Part shown: piece after piece, positions 1-11,910 of the stretch
Layout of the letters: every line of letters starts with the position of its first letter
Position numbering within the stretch: the stretch's first letter is position 1
Origin: Chrysemys picta bellii
Taxonomy: Eukaryota; Chordata; Testudines; Emydidae
Reading direction: 5' to 3'
Assembly (NCBI RefSeq): GCF_011386835.1
Contig: NC_088792.1
Location: forward strand, 46,118,882-46,182,881
Length of the DNA stretch: 64,000 nucleotides
Notes under the pieces: generated by a model
What the model was told of the DNA's origin: nothing
Databases searched by the model: none
What the model saw: only the letters and a program-made list of their open reading frames with translations
Translations under genes and position numbers: made by a program

Positions 1-89
1 CATGATGTCATGATGTTATAATACTGGTGATAGAGACAAGTGTTTAATGTATTCATTATTTAATCTCAAGAAAATCTAATATTATTTAC

Positions 90-107
90 TTTTTTTTTTT
101 TTAATAG
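90..107 (+). promoter_or_regulatory. Splice acceptor and polypyrimidine tract of the first CDK14 exon
   Basis: An almost pure T run (91-102) followed by AATAG gives a strong 3' splice site directly before the exon at 108. The matching donor is GTGAGT at 202-207. Confidence 0.85.
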
Positions 108-201
108 GGGAGTGGGTTGTATCTTTGTAGAAATGATTCAAGGAGTTGCTGCTTTTCCTGGAATGAAAGACATTCAAGACCAACTTGAAAGAATATTTCT
201 G
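108..201 (+). CDS. CDK14: CDK14 internal coding exon (kinase C-lobe), 94 bp
   Basis: Internal exon of a PFTAIRE-type cyclin-dependent serine/threonine kinase. It starts after a T-rich tract and AG (106-107) and ends before GTGAGT (202-207). The first base completes a tryptophan codon split by the previous intron; 31 codons follow, beginning GVGCIFVEMIQG and ending QLERIFL. In this family the segment follows the activation loop and covers the W-G-V-G helix F region through the start of the CMGC-specific insert. The phrase GVAAFPGMKDIQDQLERIF fits CDK14 better than the paralogue CDK15. Known family role: a cyclin Y-dependent, membrane-associated kinase that phosphorylates LRP6 in Wnt signalling at G2/M. 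No stop or frameshift is present, so the exon looks functional. The rest of the N-terminal part lies upstream of the window. Confidence 0.93.
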
Positions 202-3200
202 GTGAGTTCTTTTTTTCCGGATTAATATGTATATACATAATATGCTACCTTACAAATGTGAGTAATAAAATGTGGCTATTGAAACCCAGGGAGCTATTCT
301 ATTTGCAGTGTTTACTTTTCTCTGTAGGAGCATAGGTGTCAAACAACCAGCCTCAAGCCAGATCCAATCTGCTGGGATACATTTTTGAGACTTGCATGAC
401 TTATTCAGATTCTGCAGAATCCAAGCTTTCATTTAAAAAAGATGTTTCTAGCTCTCCTGACTAGAAAAGCTTCCAAATGCGAATCCAGTAAAAAAAGGTG
501 CTGTGTTGCTATGTTGAATCTGCAAGCAGTCTAAAATAATGACTCAGAGATGCCCCCGTTAATATTATTGTGCTATTTTAACATTAACATTAATGCTTTT
601 ATTGATGATGATTTTATGTGATGGAATAGGCCATGGTGTGGGAGTGAAGCCCATGAAGGTTGGGTGAGAATTGAGGTTTACTGCAGGGATGGAAATGCAG
701 AAGGAATACAAAGACTGAGAAGGAACACAAGGATGGCAGAAATAGTGGTGATAAAGTTTGTGTGTGTTTCCCACTGACTGATGCTTTATTCGACAATAAA
801 GTACTTAACAAATAATAACTGACAGAGCAGAAAGAAGTGCAGTACCCAACTCCCACCACTGCAGCCTGATTGGTCCATTCATGAGCTGCATGGACAGCTC
901 TTTGGCTTAATGGCACCTCCACAATTGGGAAGTCCAGTTCACAGTGTTCCTCTGAGGATCTGCTACCATTCGTGCCTGTTTTCTTTCCCCACCAGCCCTC
1001 ACTCTCGGGTTGTTTTGTGATTTTCCTGTTTCTACTGCTAGATTTCCCATTTTGCTCTGGGTTTTGGCCAGTTTCCTTTTAAGAGGCTAGGAAGAATGTC
1101 GTTCACTTCACAGATCAGTAGTAAGCTAGGTGAGTTTTTTCTCCTTCAGAGCCCTCGGGAGCTTTGCAGTTGTTTAGCAGGTGCCCAGTGCAGATTAACG
1201 GAGGTGGCCAATACAGTCCCAAATGCTGGCCTGGTTGGCTTCTGATTGGACCATTGTTGTTTGTTATGTGACAAGCAAGGGAGGCCTCAGAAAGAAGCAC
1301 CTTTCACCCCAGCCCTAGCACAAAAAAGGGGAATCTGGAGCTTGCTTGGCACTGATGCCTGGGTGGATTTAGCAGGAGGGGCTGAGTGGTAGCCTTCTCT
1401 GAAAGATTGTTCTGGCTTTACAGCCATTTGTTTGTGAGCTGCACTAGATTTATCCTTCCAGTTTAGCTTGTGTGGGAAAGAGCTGCCTGGCATTTCCTCT
1501 CCTCGTTCGGTTTCATCATAGCTAGTAAAAGATATGGCCTTCCTTCTAACCAAACCTGTGTGGTGGTCTATTCACTGTGATGCCTGGGCAATTAATATTT
1601 GACACCTGCTGTACTGAGGTATGGTTCAGCTCTGAAAATTGGCTCTAAGAATGGCAGCGTAGAGCTCCTTGTTTGTTTGTCCCTTAATGATTTCTACATC
1701 ACAGTTTCTCAGTCTTGGAGCAAAACATGCTTTTTCTAAATGTCAGAGCTGCAAACTCAACGTAGGATGTGAAAGTCACATTATGTTCTTTCTTCCTTGT
1801 CAAAACACCTGCGCAGCTAGACCCACTGCAACGTAAAGGACTAAACTGCTTCTGTGCTGTATGTGAGCAGGGTCTGAATGAGCTCTCCCCTGACATCTAG
1901 TGATGAGCTGGGAGAAAAGACTTCAGGAGCAGATTGGGTTTGCATAGACGCACCTACTTTGCCTAGGTGCCCAGGAGATGGAGCCGCTTTGCCAAAATGA
2001 TCGATTTTGGGCTAATTTTGGATTACAAATCACTCTAGTATTTGAATGCAGGGGTAATGAAATGCTGTTATCCTTATTGTATGGTAAAGGACAGCAGAAC
2101 TGTGCTTAGCATACCCTGATTGAATGGGACACCCTAAACTGAACCTCACTTGCTAAGCAGGGGACAGGAGATGCCAACTCCCAGTGAAGAGAAGGTGGGA
2201 ATAGGTTTCCCTACTTGGTCGAGTGGACTCTGCCTAAATAGTCCTAGACGCTATTTTGATCTGTTGCTCTCCAGCGTTTTATGGCAGAGCTGATTAGACT
2301 CAATTGAGAGTCCTTGTTTTCTGGGTGGTGATTCCTAGAGTCGAGATCACTGTAGAGCAGATTTAGGGGCTAAGCCTTAGACTTTGTGTGAGGACAGTAG
2401 AAGACACCACAGAGATTGCATTGGCTGTGAGGCTCCCTGCTGAAATCACTAAGTGCTGGTTTAAGTGATGGAACCTCAGAAAGTGGCAGGAGCAGTGGCA
2501 GCAGAGGCATTGCTCAAACTCCAGCCCCCTCCCCAGCGGTGGGAGGTGAACCCACGTGAATGCACCTCAGCACTCTGGGTATTCACTAACTGTGAGTGGG
2601 GTGCAGTAGAGGGAGTGGGGAGCGAAGTGTTACAGGGAAAAGTCACAACACAATACAAATGTGTTCCTGCAAGATGGGAAACTGAGACAAAGGACACTAT
2701 CCAATGCACTGTGGGGTCAGGTTTGCTTAGGGTTACATGCTTTTTAAATGTGGTTGTGATATTTTCCCAAATTAATGCTGAGTTCTCTTTCCCTTTTCAT
2801 AAGAGTTCTCTTTTGTTATACACACTCAGTGCTTGTGAGTGGGAAAGTATTGCCTCTTAGAGGCGCCCAGGGTGGTGGTAAATTTTCCCAGATTACTGGG
2901 TGGGGGCTCAAACTGGTCCTGTTTTGTATTGTTAAGAGGAACCTCAAGATATTGAGCCTGGCCCTTGTTGCTGATGTCTACACCTGGCAGAAAGGTTACA
3001 TGTATTTAATTGTAATGTCTTGTCAACCAACTTCTGTTTAATACACTAGCAAGTATTGGGTAATTTTAAAAGCTCTGCTTTATTAAATGTGTGCACTACT
3101 CATTGGAAGTGTGGAATGTAATTCCACCTCCTTTTTTTCCTCTCCTCTCCTGTTTTACAAACAGGTGAGACTTTTAAACATGGATCATGTTAAACACATA

Positions 3201-4029
3201 CTCAGATTTTTGAACGTATTATTGATATTGTACAATAATGTATTTTGTTGAAATTAAAAGACTTAAAAAGATAAATTATTGCTGCGTTTGACAGGGTCAG
3301 TACAAGCATGTATATATCTGTAGAATTTTTGAAACATTATGGTCATTCTCAAGCTGATTTTTTGTTTTTGTTTTTTTGTTTATTGGGTGGGGGCGGAGGA
3401 AGGCTTGTTTGGTAAAATACCAAAATCTACCGACCACCATATACATTAATGGCCTTCCAAATTTAGTTTAGAAGCAAAATGTTTTAAATTGTAGCTGCAA
3501 ATAACAAGTTCAGCCTTTCAAATAACTGGGGATAATTTTTGACCTGGTTTCTTTAGGTCAGACTGATCTTGTACAAACTTTAAAAGAATAAAAAGAAGCT
3601 TTTGGACTGAGACTTTTATGGCATGTGGTTAACCAGAGTTAATTCTTAAATCCTAATTAAAATCCCCTTAAAATAGGGGTTTGTAAAGGAAACTTCTAGC
3701 CATCCGTAATTAAAGTGCCTCTCTAATATACCGTTTTCATAATTAAGAATTTAAGAAGTTATCTATTTAAAAGTTAAAAAACAAGGGATTATTCTTGTTC
3801 CCTTTGTTTCTGAAAAGAAGGATTAAATTCATTCATTCTCCAGTGAATTGTGTACACTAAGGTGGTTAATAACTTTGAAGTGCAAAATTAATCAGGTTGC
3901 TATTTAAGATAACTAATACAATTAACTCCCACATACTGAGTCCTTATAACAGCTATGAAATACAGATCAGCCAGCCAAAGTCGGCTTTTCTTCAGAGATA
4001 AAGTGGTGAAGTAATAATGGCTGTCCCTG
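202..4029. other. CDK14 intron, start; no recognisable element
   Basis: Mostly AT-rich single-copy-looking intron. The short open frames here have no family resemblance and no coding character. A slightly GC-richer block around 830-2700 may be an old unclassified repeat, but no terminal repeats or protein remnants were found. Confidence 0.6.
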
Positions 4030-5590
4030 CCCCAGAGAGCCAGCAACGAGCTCATATACATCAAGCACAGGCACGGTGGTGCCAGCGTCCCCCGCATGGG
4101 AGACCTGTGCGACATCGCGGTCGTCACGCACGCCTTTCGCCTCCTGACGTGCCTGGACTCCAAGGTGAAGAACGTCGCAATGACTGCCCTGCACGCCGCC
4201 ACCGAGAAACGAATCGGCAGACCTCCCTCCGACCGAGATGTGGCCACCTTTCTGAGCGGCTCCCTGGACGGCGAATTTGCCCGGGACAGGGGCGATCTCG
4301 CCTCACTGTGGTCCCGCGCCCGCAACGCCACGCGCTGACTGGGGAAGCGACTGGGCTGCTGCTGGGAATGGTGCGAGGAACGGCAGGAGCTGGGAGTCCT
4401 GATACCGTGGATCGGAACGAAGGACAACACCATCGTCACCCCCGGAGCCAGAGGCGTGCTGGAGAGATCCCTGAAGGCCGCCGTCCACGTGCTCTACGTG
4501 GTCACCCTGAAGAAAAAAACGGACCAGGGTAAGGCCTTCGAGGTGACCAGCAAGTGGGATTCCAGCAACCACTTCCTCCCGACTGGCGGTTCATACACCG
4601 CGCCCGGCTGAATTGCGTCCCCCTCAATGGAGCCATCCGCCACGGGAACCGGGACAAATGCTGCAGGAAGTGCGCGTACGTCGCCGAAACCCTGCCCCAC
4701 GTCCTATGCTGCTGCAAGCCCCATGCCGGAGCCTGGCAGCTGCGCCACAACGCCGTCCAGGACCACCTAGTGAAGGCCATCGACCCGCGCCTGGGAGAGG
4801 TCACCGTCAACCGCGCCGTCCTAGGCACCGACAGCCCGCTGCGCCCAGACATCATCGTCATGGACGAGGTTGGAAAAAGATCATCCTGGTCGACGTAACG
4901 ATTCCATTTGAGAACAGGACCCTGGCCTTCCGTGAAGCCCGAGCCCGCAAGCTCGAAAAAGCCCCCCTGGCTGACACCCTGCAGTCAAAGGGCTACGAGG
5001 TGCACACCAACGCTCTGCTCGTTGGGGCCCTGGGTGCCTGAGACCCATGTAACAAACGTGTGCTGAGGACCTGTGGGGTAGGCAGTCATTACACGCGGCT
5101 CATGAGATGCCTAATGGTCTCGGACACTATTCGTTGGTCTTGGGACATCTACACAGAGCACATCACCGGCCACCGCCAATACCGGGAGTGAACCGGGGAG
5201 ACCTCGTGCACCCACAAGGGGGAAGAGACCTATAAACCCCCCCCTGCTGGACTTTATCCCCGAGCCCTGAACCCACCGAACCTAACTGAATCCCACCACG
5301 TGAGGGTCACCCCATCCCCATTACCCAGCCCACTTACTTACACCCATGAGTGTCTCTACTTTCTGTATGAGTGATGGACCCTCACCACTTGTCGGCTGTA
5401 TCTTGGTCCTGCCCACCGTTTACCCCCCCCCCATTGGGGACATTGCAATCTGTATATATTATGTGTGCTGCCCAACACCAAAATACTAACATCCCCCTAT
5501 ACACTGTATGTTACCCCCAATGACCAATAACTGACGCTTCAAATTTTCTGTATCGTTTATTTTTCAAATATTATCTAATAATCTTTTATT
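4030..5590 (+). mobile_element. 5'-truncated R2/NeSL-group LINE (restriction-like endonuclease type), decayed
   Basis: A GC-rich block with sharp edges in AT-rich intron, encoding the C-terminal third of a LINE of the R2/R4/NeSL type. It is read in pieces. From 4030 to 4337 it matches the thumb/linker region, including GDLCDIAVVTHAFRLLTC and FLSGSLDGEF. The frame then shifts near 4337, and 4350-4570 reads WCEERQELGVLIPWIG through KAFEVTSKWD. After another break near 4575, 4580-4870 contains a CX2CX8HX4C zinc knuckle (CRKC...H...C). After a third break near 4870 comes the restriction-like endonuclease: RPDIIV, then ILVDVTIPFENR and ARKLEKAP, ending in SDTIRWSWDIY and GHRQY near 5190. A C-rich 3' UTR runs to about 5590 (limit uncertain). 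The reverse-transcriptase core is missing. Such elements usually target specific sites such as 28S rDNA; this copy sits in an intron. The exact clade is unresolved, and at least three frameshifts make it dead. Confidence 0.8.
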
Positions 5591-6617
5591 GGATGAACGT
5601 CTGTTGGTGGGAGAGAATTTTAGTTCACATTTTTCACTTCTTCAACAGTGGATGGTTTCATGCAATATTGTGGTGTTCTGAAAGCAGATATACAATACAA
5701 TATGCCATTCCCATTGATCCTTTAGTTCTGCAGTGTTCTGAGGTCAGGTATTTTAAAACATACCTCTTGCAATATAAAAAAAAAATACATCAGTAAGATT
5801 CATTACTCTATACCAGGAGTTGAAATATGATTGAATTTCTTTCTCTTACAAACTGTTGTATTTTGGAAAGAAAGGCACTGATTAATATTTAGGAATAATA
5901 TTTAGGACAACTAAATTTAATGTAATGTGAACAGACTGAGCCTGTGAACAGCAGTTCCATGTACTTCTCAATAGCTGGCTCTAAATCTGTTTTCCATTAT
6001 TATGTAAATGTAATTAAAATACGTGGTACCTTAATTTTCTACAGATTATCAAGTGCACAATAAAGAGCATATTCTCTAAGTGCTCTTCCATTTCTCCTCC
6101 TTATCAAGAGTAGAATACATCCCCAAACCTGTCTTTCTGTTCATTTATGCTTATGTATTAGTTGTTTGCATTTATCAGGGGTTTAATGAAACTGCTATAT
6201 TTAATGGACTAGGAAAGGAGGTTGAACTTCTAATTACACTTCATGCATTGTTCTGTTCATTGATTTTCCTTTTGGTTGTTTTTTAACAAGAGTGCTTCAT
6301 TTGGACTATTTTTACATATTATGCTTATTTTAAACAACTTCAGGAACCAAAGTTAAGTCCTTTGCTAAGTAATACTGTAGCAGGGCTGCACACTGGCAGG
6401 GGTGCATAAACTTGGATTTAATTTCAGATTGGGGCCTGATTTAGTAGTAATCAATATACTGTGAACTGAAAGTTGCAAATTACCATTTTAAAGTACACAT
6501 GATTTGTGCCCCGGTTATCAGTTTGTGGTGGATTTGTTTTACTCATTCAGACACTAGAACGTATGGAGAATTTTGCTTAAAGAACTGTATGCTTATTAAG
6601 TAAAATGGAGGAGTACT
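5591..6617. other. Intron, no recognised feature
   Basis: AT-rich intron between the R2-group LINE and the LTR. No terminal repeats, protein remnants or RNA gene features were seen. Confidence 0.6.
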
Positions 6618-7421
6618 TGTCACGGAGCCACAAGTTCAGTGCTACGCCCTAGCTTTGGAAGAGTTTCAAGGAGGACCCCTTCAGTGTGCCAGACCCTCCT
6701 CGGTATCTCACTCCTCCTCCAGCATAAGCCATGCTGCTTCACCATCTCAGACTGAACCTTCGGGCCTTCCGCACTCCTGTTTCACACCGTGAGTTCTGTT
6801 CAGTAAGTCCCACTGAGACAGACCCCTAAGGGAGACTCATACAATCTTAGGGAGCAATGCACCTCCGAAAGCATCCACAGCTAGAGTTTTCAAACAGTAG
6901 GGTTTATTAGTCTATTGGAACACAGCATAGGAAGTCCTTAGTTAGCATAGAGAAATGAAGGTTACAGCATAGTCCCTTCTGGGTAACCAGAGCCCAGTCA
7001 AGCATTGTTCACATTCTGTCTCCCTGTCTATCTGATCTCCTTTGTCGGACTCCCAGGTGTGTGCCCTGACTGCTTCCCACATACTTCAACCTCATACCCT
7101 CCTTCCCACAGTCCTTAGCGCCCAAGCTGGGAAGATGCGGCTCAGCCCCCCTGCTGAGAGACGACAAAGTCTATCTCTCTCTGGGTCATTTTTGTTGCTA
7201 GGTGTCAATGTCCTGATGATTGGATTTGCCATTGTCTTCTCAGATGCTCCACTCATATGGGAATTAAGGTCCAGACAGCTAGGTGACATTCATCTCAGTG
7301 TCTTAGCCTGCCCCGAGAGCAGACAGAGTATGCTAACTATGTAACAATTGATGCAAATAGGGGAAACTGAGGAACATGCGGGTTTCATAAAAATATTACA
7401 AAAAATTCCCACTTCATCACA
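6618..7421 (-). mobile_element. Probable solo LTR of an endogenous retrovirus (804 bp)
   Basis: The block begins TGTCACGGAG and ends TTCATCACA, i.e. TG...CA boundaries. It is flanked by near-matching 5-bp sequences (gtact at 6613-6617, gaact at 7422-7426; 4 of 5 identical). Its composition differs from the surrounding intron, and it resembles LTRs I associate with turtle genomes. No internal gag/pol/env sequence adjoins it, so recombination to a solo LTR is inferred. Orientation is uncertain; minus is a guess. Confidence 0.6.
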
Positions 7422-8163
7422 GAACTCAACCACAAAGATCGTCTGTGTTTCCATTTGCAAAAAGAGCTTATGTTCAACAAACGTCTCAGCTGCTATGTAG
7501 AGTTTTGATTTAGTCAGTGGACTGTTACTACTTTACTCTCACTTTCTCATCCCTACATATCAGAAACTTGAGAACTCTCTCAAAGCAAACACTTCACCAA
7601 AAAGGGTGCAGATAGGTGCACATGTGCTTTTGACTCTTTAATATTCTAATCCTATAAGATATAGTCAACCAGTCCTCAACCTTGGAGCATGAACTGAATT
7701 CCTGCAGTCATCAGGATTTCCTCCTTTCCCCCGATGTGCAGCACTGCACAATTGGCTAAGTGCATCATGATTTTTTTTTATTTTGCCTGTCTCTGAGGCA
7801 TTACATACTGGCCTACGCTAAGTGCAAGATACTAGACTTGTTGCATGAGTAGTCTGATCTGGTATGGCAAATCCAACATTCCTATATATTCACGTAATAC
7901 ACACACAAGAACGTATGGAGCTTAGTCAGCTACTGAAGGATTCTCCAAGCAGAGGGGGAGCTTCAAGTGGCATTCAGTCAGCAAAGAAACAACTCCTTGG
8001 GCTTTTGGGAATCATTATAAATTAGCTTAAGACTGCATAAAATTACAGTGAGAAGTAGCATGGCATCTAGACAGCCCAGGAACAGTGGTGTACAAAGGGT
8101 AAACTGTGCATTCCCTCTCCTAAGCTGCACTGAAAGATCAGGCCTGGATAGCTTAATATCTAT
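7422..8163. other. Intron, no recognised feature
   Basis: AT-rich intron with short T tracts. No coding or repeat structure could be supported. Confidence 0.55.
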
Positions 8164-8426
8164 GGGTACGTCTACATTACCCGCTGGATCGGCAGGTAGT
8201 GATCGATCCCCGATCGCTCTGCCGTTGACTCCGGAACTCCACCACAGCAAGAGGCGGAAGCGCAGTCGACGGGGGAGCGGCGGCCGTTGATCTCGCGCCG
8301 CGAGGACGTGAAGTAAGTGATTTAAGTCGATCTAAAGTATGTCGATTTCAGCTATGCTATTCTCATAGCTGAAGTTGCCTATCTTAGATCGATTTCCCCT
8401 CCCCTCCCCCCAGTGTAGACCAGGCC
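8164..8426. mobile_element. MITE, PIF/Harbinger-like, 3-bp target duplication TAT
   Basis: The element begins GGGTACGTCTACATTA and ends with the inverted form of GGCCTGGTCTACACTGGG. It is flanked by TAT at 8161-8163 and 8427-8429. The interior is rich in GATCGAT motifs and contains a foldback (AGCTATG...CATAGCT near 8350-8370). A second, more diverged member of the family lies at 28768-29050. There is no coding capacity. The superfamily is inferred from the 3-bp duplication. Confidence 0.7.
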
Positions 8427-8678
8427 TATGTTTCCACCATCAGCATTCATATGCCTAAACTAGACCAGGTTTGACTCCTGTGCTATCTGTTCTGTGCCAG
8501 TTTTGTTTTTTTGTTAGAGGGAGAAGTAGCTAGGTGTAGTTTTTGCCTTTATCTCACTAAACCAAGATTCTGGGAGTTACTAGAGAGCAGAAGGAATTTG
8601 CCCCATGTTCTTAAATCTTCTTTTTTGGAAAATAAGCAACATGTGAACTGCACTTTTTTAGCCTTTGTGCTACACTCA

Positions 8679-8949
8679 GAGTGTGGCTACACTGCTGCCA
8701 TAGGTGTGATTGTAGCTCAGGTAGGCATACCTGCACTAGTTTTAATCTAAATAGCGTGGCTGAAAATAGCAGTGAAGTTGTGCAAGCCCATCTGGAGCCC
8801 TGGGTACATACTCATGTTGCTGGACCACACAGGGGTCTGTGCCACAGCATCTTCACTGATGTTTTTATCTCTGCTAGCTGGATTAAGGCTAGCATGGGTA
8901 TGCCTAGCTGAGCTGCAATCACACCTCCGATTTCAGTGCAGACGTACTC
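8679..8949. mobile_element. MITE with about 55-bp terminal inverted repeats, duplication TCA
   Basis: The left end (GAGTGTGGCTACACTG..., with GGTGTGATTGTAGCTCAG inside) matches the inverted right end (GAGAGTACGTCTGCACTG..., with GGTGTGATTGCAGCTCAG) over roughly 55 bp. TCA flanks both sides (8676-8678, 8950-8952). It is non-coding and belongs to the general class of GTCTACACT-terminated elements found repeatedly in this window. Confidence 0.7.
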
Positions 8950-8952
8950 TCA

Positions 8953-11744
8953 GAACTATTTTCCACCATAGGGATGATACAAAGACAGGTCTTCTGATAC
9001 TGTACAGATTCCCTGCACAAGCAGGGTAGCAACAATCAAAATGCTGCTCTGACTATAAATGCAGACTCACTGTGCGGATGTGGCTGTGGAATGAATAAAC
9101 TGGCTTGTTCATGACAGTTCAGGTAATATGACACAGCTGGGAAGCTAGTTCACAGCCAGAACCCCCTCTCTTCACTGACATGCATGCCACAAAGTACTGT
9201 GAACCCCTCCCTGATTTTGAATGATAATACTCTGCTGTGTTCCAGCATGCATGATATTAAAAATAATAATGAAAAGGAAACTATACCCATTTTGTTCATC
9301 CCAGAAGCATGAGCCCAAAAGATGATGCAAAAAAAAAATCATAAATTTCTGCATGTATTTTTAATGCAAGACTTGTCCTGTGTTTGAAATTTCAGTGCTG
9401 GATATGAAAAATAGTCTTTTCCTTTAGAATAGCATGAAATTTGAGTGGGTGTGGGGGAGTGTGTGTGTGTGTATTTGGTCAGAAGTGAGTAAGATTTGTT
9501 CTTTATATAACGAACTGCAAGGAGTATGTCACCTGTGTAATCTTGCGTACTAGCCTTTGCACTGAGACCTTAATGTTAACAGGCATCTGTGAAGCCATTG
9601 AGCTATCTCATTGTGGTTCCACATTTTCATATCAATGATATCCTATGAAGCCTGGAATAACTTTTTTCAGTAGACCTGGCGCTCATTCAGTCAAGTGTTG
9701 GGCCAGAAATATCTCTCGTCGTAACACATTGTGCTAAGAACACCTCTTTTGGAGCAATAATGCTGAATCCAATGGGTGAATATTTTATCTATTATTTGTT
9801 TGAAGCTTGCCTATATAATGCACACTGTTTGCCCAACTTCATCAAAGTCTCCTCTTTCCTCACTACTTTTAATGCATGCTTTTCTACTGCTCCAAAAAAC
9901 TTTGGTTCCCAAATACAGCTTGTTTGGATCAGGTGGAACACATTTGGTTGTGAGGCAGAAGTTGGATTTAGGTTTTGACCTTGTGTGTTTCTGTGAGGGA
10001 CTCTGAGGAGGAAGTTACTCTCCTCTTTGAGCTTCTACTCCTTGATAATACACATCCTCGTAAAATCTTTAGACTCTTATTCTTTATTTTGGATACAAAT
10101 ATATCATTTAAAACCAAACAGAATAGAATATATTATAGAAAATAACCATGTACTGGCAAGGATGTAGACTAGATAATCTAAGAGAGTGTTCTTTTTCTAA
10201 TGTCTGTAATCAAAGGATAGTTTTTTTTAAGAGGATAAAGAGATGCATTTGGAAGTTGGTAATATGGGCAGTTGTTTTGTGTATGTGTCTTTTGAAACTC
10301 TTCTTGGTGCTTAGATCTAAATAATAAAATTTCAGGAACTGAGAAAATAGTCAAGGCTGGCATTGATTTCTCTTCCCTTGAATATGTTTCATCTCTTGTA
10401 AGTTGCTTTTGATTTGTGGATTTTGCTTTTTGCACCTCTTTCTCTCTGAGGTACTGAATATTTAGAAGGAGAATGCCTCTAATCCCTTTCAGTGGGCAGC
10501 TTCCCTCTTAATCTTATATAGTACAGAGGACAAGAAGACGGAACATGAATAGGAGGGGCTCTCCCCCTCCTAGGGGAACATACAGTCTTCCCTGAAGGGG
10601 CTGTGTTCTCTTTCCCCTTCTCCCTCTAACAACTTCCCTCCTCCTCATGAGAACAAAAAACAATTTTCAAGAGTAACCAAAACTATAATTAAAAAGGAAC
10701 CAGAAAGTTGAGCTCTCCTCCCCACATTATGTAAGTAGAAAGAATAAAAAATAAGTAATATACTGTATCAGCCATGGAGTGTGCATAAAGTACACCATTT
10801 TTATTTTTAGAATTAGCGATAAAAAAAAAAGGCGAATAGCTGCCCTTTCAGTTACTTTCTCTGATTGCAGAACAGCTATTGAAGAAATCACAGCACCCCA
10901 ACCGCTGCATAACTAGTGACGTCAATAGGAATAGCATGCATGTCGTTGGGCTTTTCATTATCATAGAGCTGTTGTGTTCACCATTGTTCAATACACTACT
11001 ATAGATCCAGGTTAGTGATATCCTGGGCCAGATCCTGCACCTTTGGAGATACAGTTGCTTAACTTAAAAAAAAAATTCAGTTGATTTCTGCACCCTTACA
11101 GTGGCAGCAGATCTTACACCAGGCTTGTCCTTTGATTGTTTGAGTGGTCTTTGCTGCTGACTTGGCTGCGTGCAGGGTTTATGGATCAGCACGTCTGCCA
11201 AATGTAGTCAGTGTTTACCTTATACATCTCCATGACAGTGATAAAATTATGTGGCCGTGCAATTTTAGTAGTGAAAGGACAGACAGCATTGCGCCCATTC
11301 AAGGCCATGTGATACCATCAGATCCACACTGGGGGTCTTCAGAATTTTTGGCTATTTTATTTATTTGTGCCTGACAATGGCTCTGACTCCAAATGGGGCT
11401 TCAGTAATAGGAAACAAATTGTGTTTTGCTATCTCCTTGTTCCACCCTCCACCTCTGCCCTACCCTGTGCTCCATCTCAAAAAGAGAATTGCATGTTTGT
11501 TTCTGTTTATGGCAGCCCCTAAAAGAAGGTATTGCCTGACCCAGTGTGGGAGATATTAGCCAGTACCACACTAACCTGTATGTATATCAGGTGAAACAGG
11601 AAGACCTTTAGCATGTCTAGTGAGTGAGAGTTAATATCCGCTAAGTAGAGTATCTTGTTCTTAGCATGTTTATATGTATAGCCACTGCCTAATTGTTTAG
11701 CTCCAGTGTAGCTTACAAAGAGTCCAGTTTTGTAATGGGTGTTA
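8953..11744. other. Intron, no recognised feature
   Basis: AT-rich intron with a short TG-rich stretch near 9445-9472 and an A-rich run near 10820. A GC-richer block around 10500-10640 is pyrimidine-rich but has no recognisable structure. Confidence 0.55.
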
Positions 11745-11910
11745 GTCCTATACAGACATGCAAAAAAGATCCCGTGTTTTTTAACAATGAAGATGAACTG
11801 ATAACATGTTAAAAGTGAACTGATAATGTGTTAAAAGTGAACTGAAATGCAGATCAAAAATTGTTTGCGATCCCAGTTCATTAGCAGATGCATGTGTAGA
11901 CATGCCCACC
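11745..11910. mobile_element. Possible small MITE with an internal tandem duplication
   Basis: The ends resemble each other as inverted repeats (GTCCTATACAGACATGC at the left; GGGCATGTCTACACATGC read inward from the right). Inside, a 22-bp unit of the form TGATAAxxTGTTAAAAGTGAAC occurs twice in tandem (about 11799-11842). No target duplication was established, so the limits are approximate. Confidence 0.4.

Noticed and set aside
3900..4532. Overlapping open frames on both strands at the LINE 5' edge
   Set aside because: Only the frame encoding GDLCDIAVVTHAF and its shifted continuations matches a known protein; the others are GC-driven shadows.
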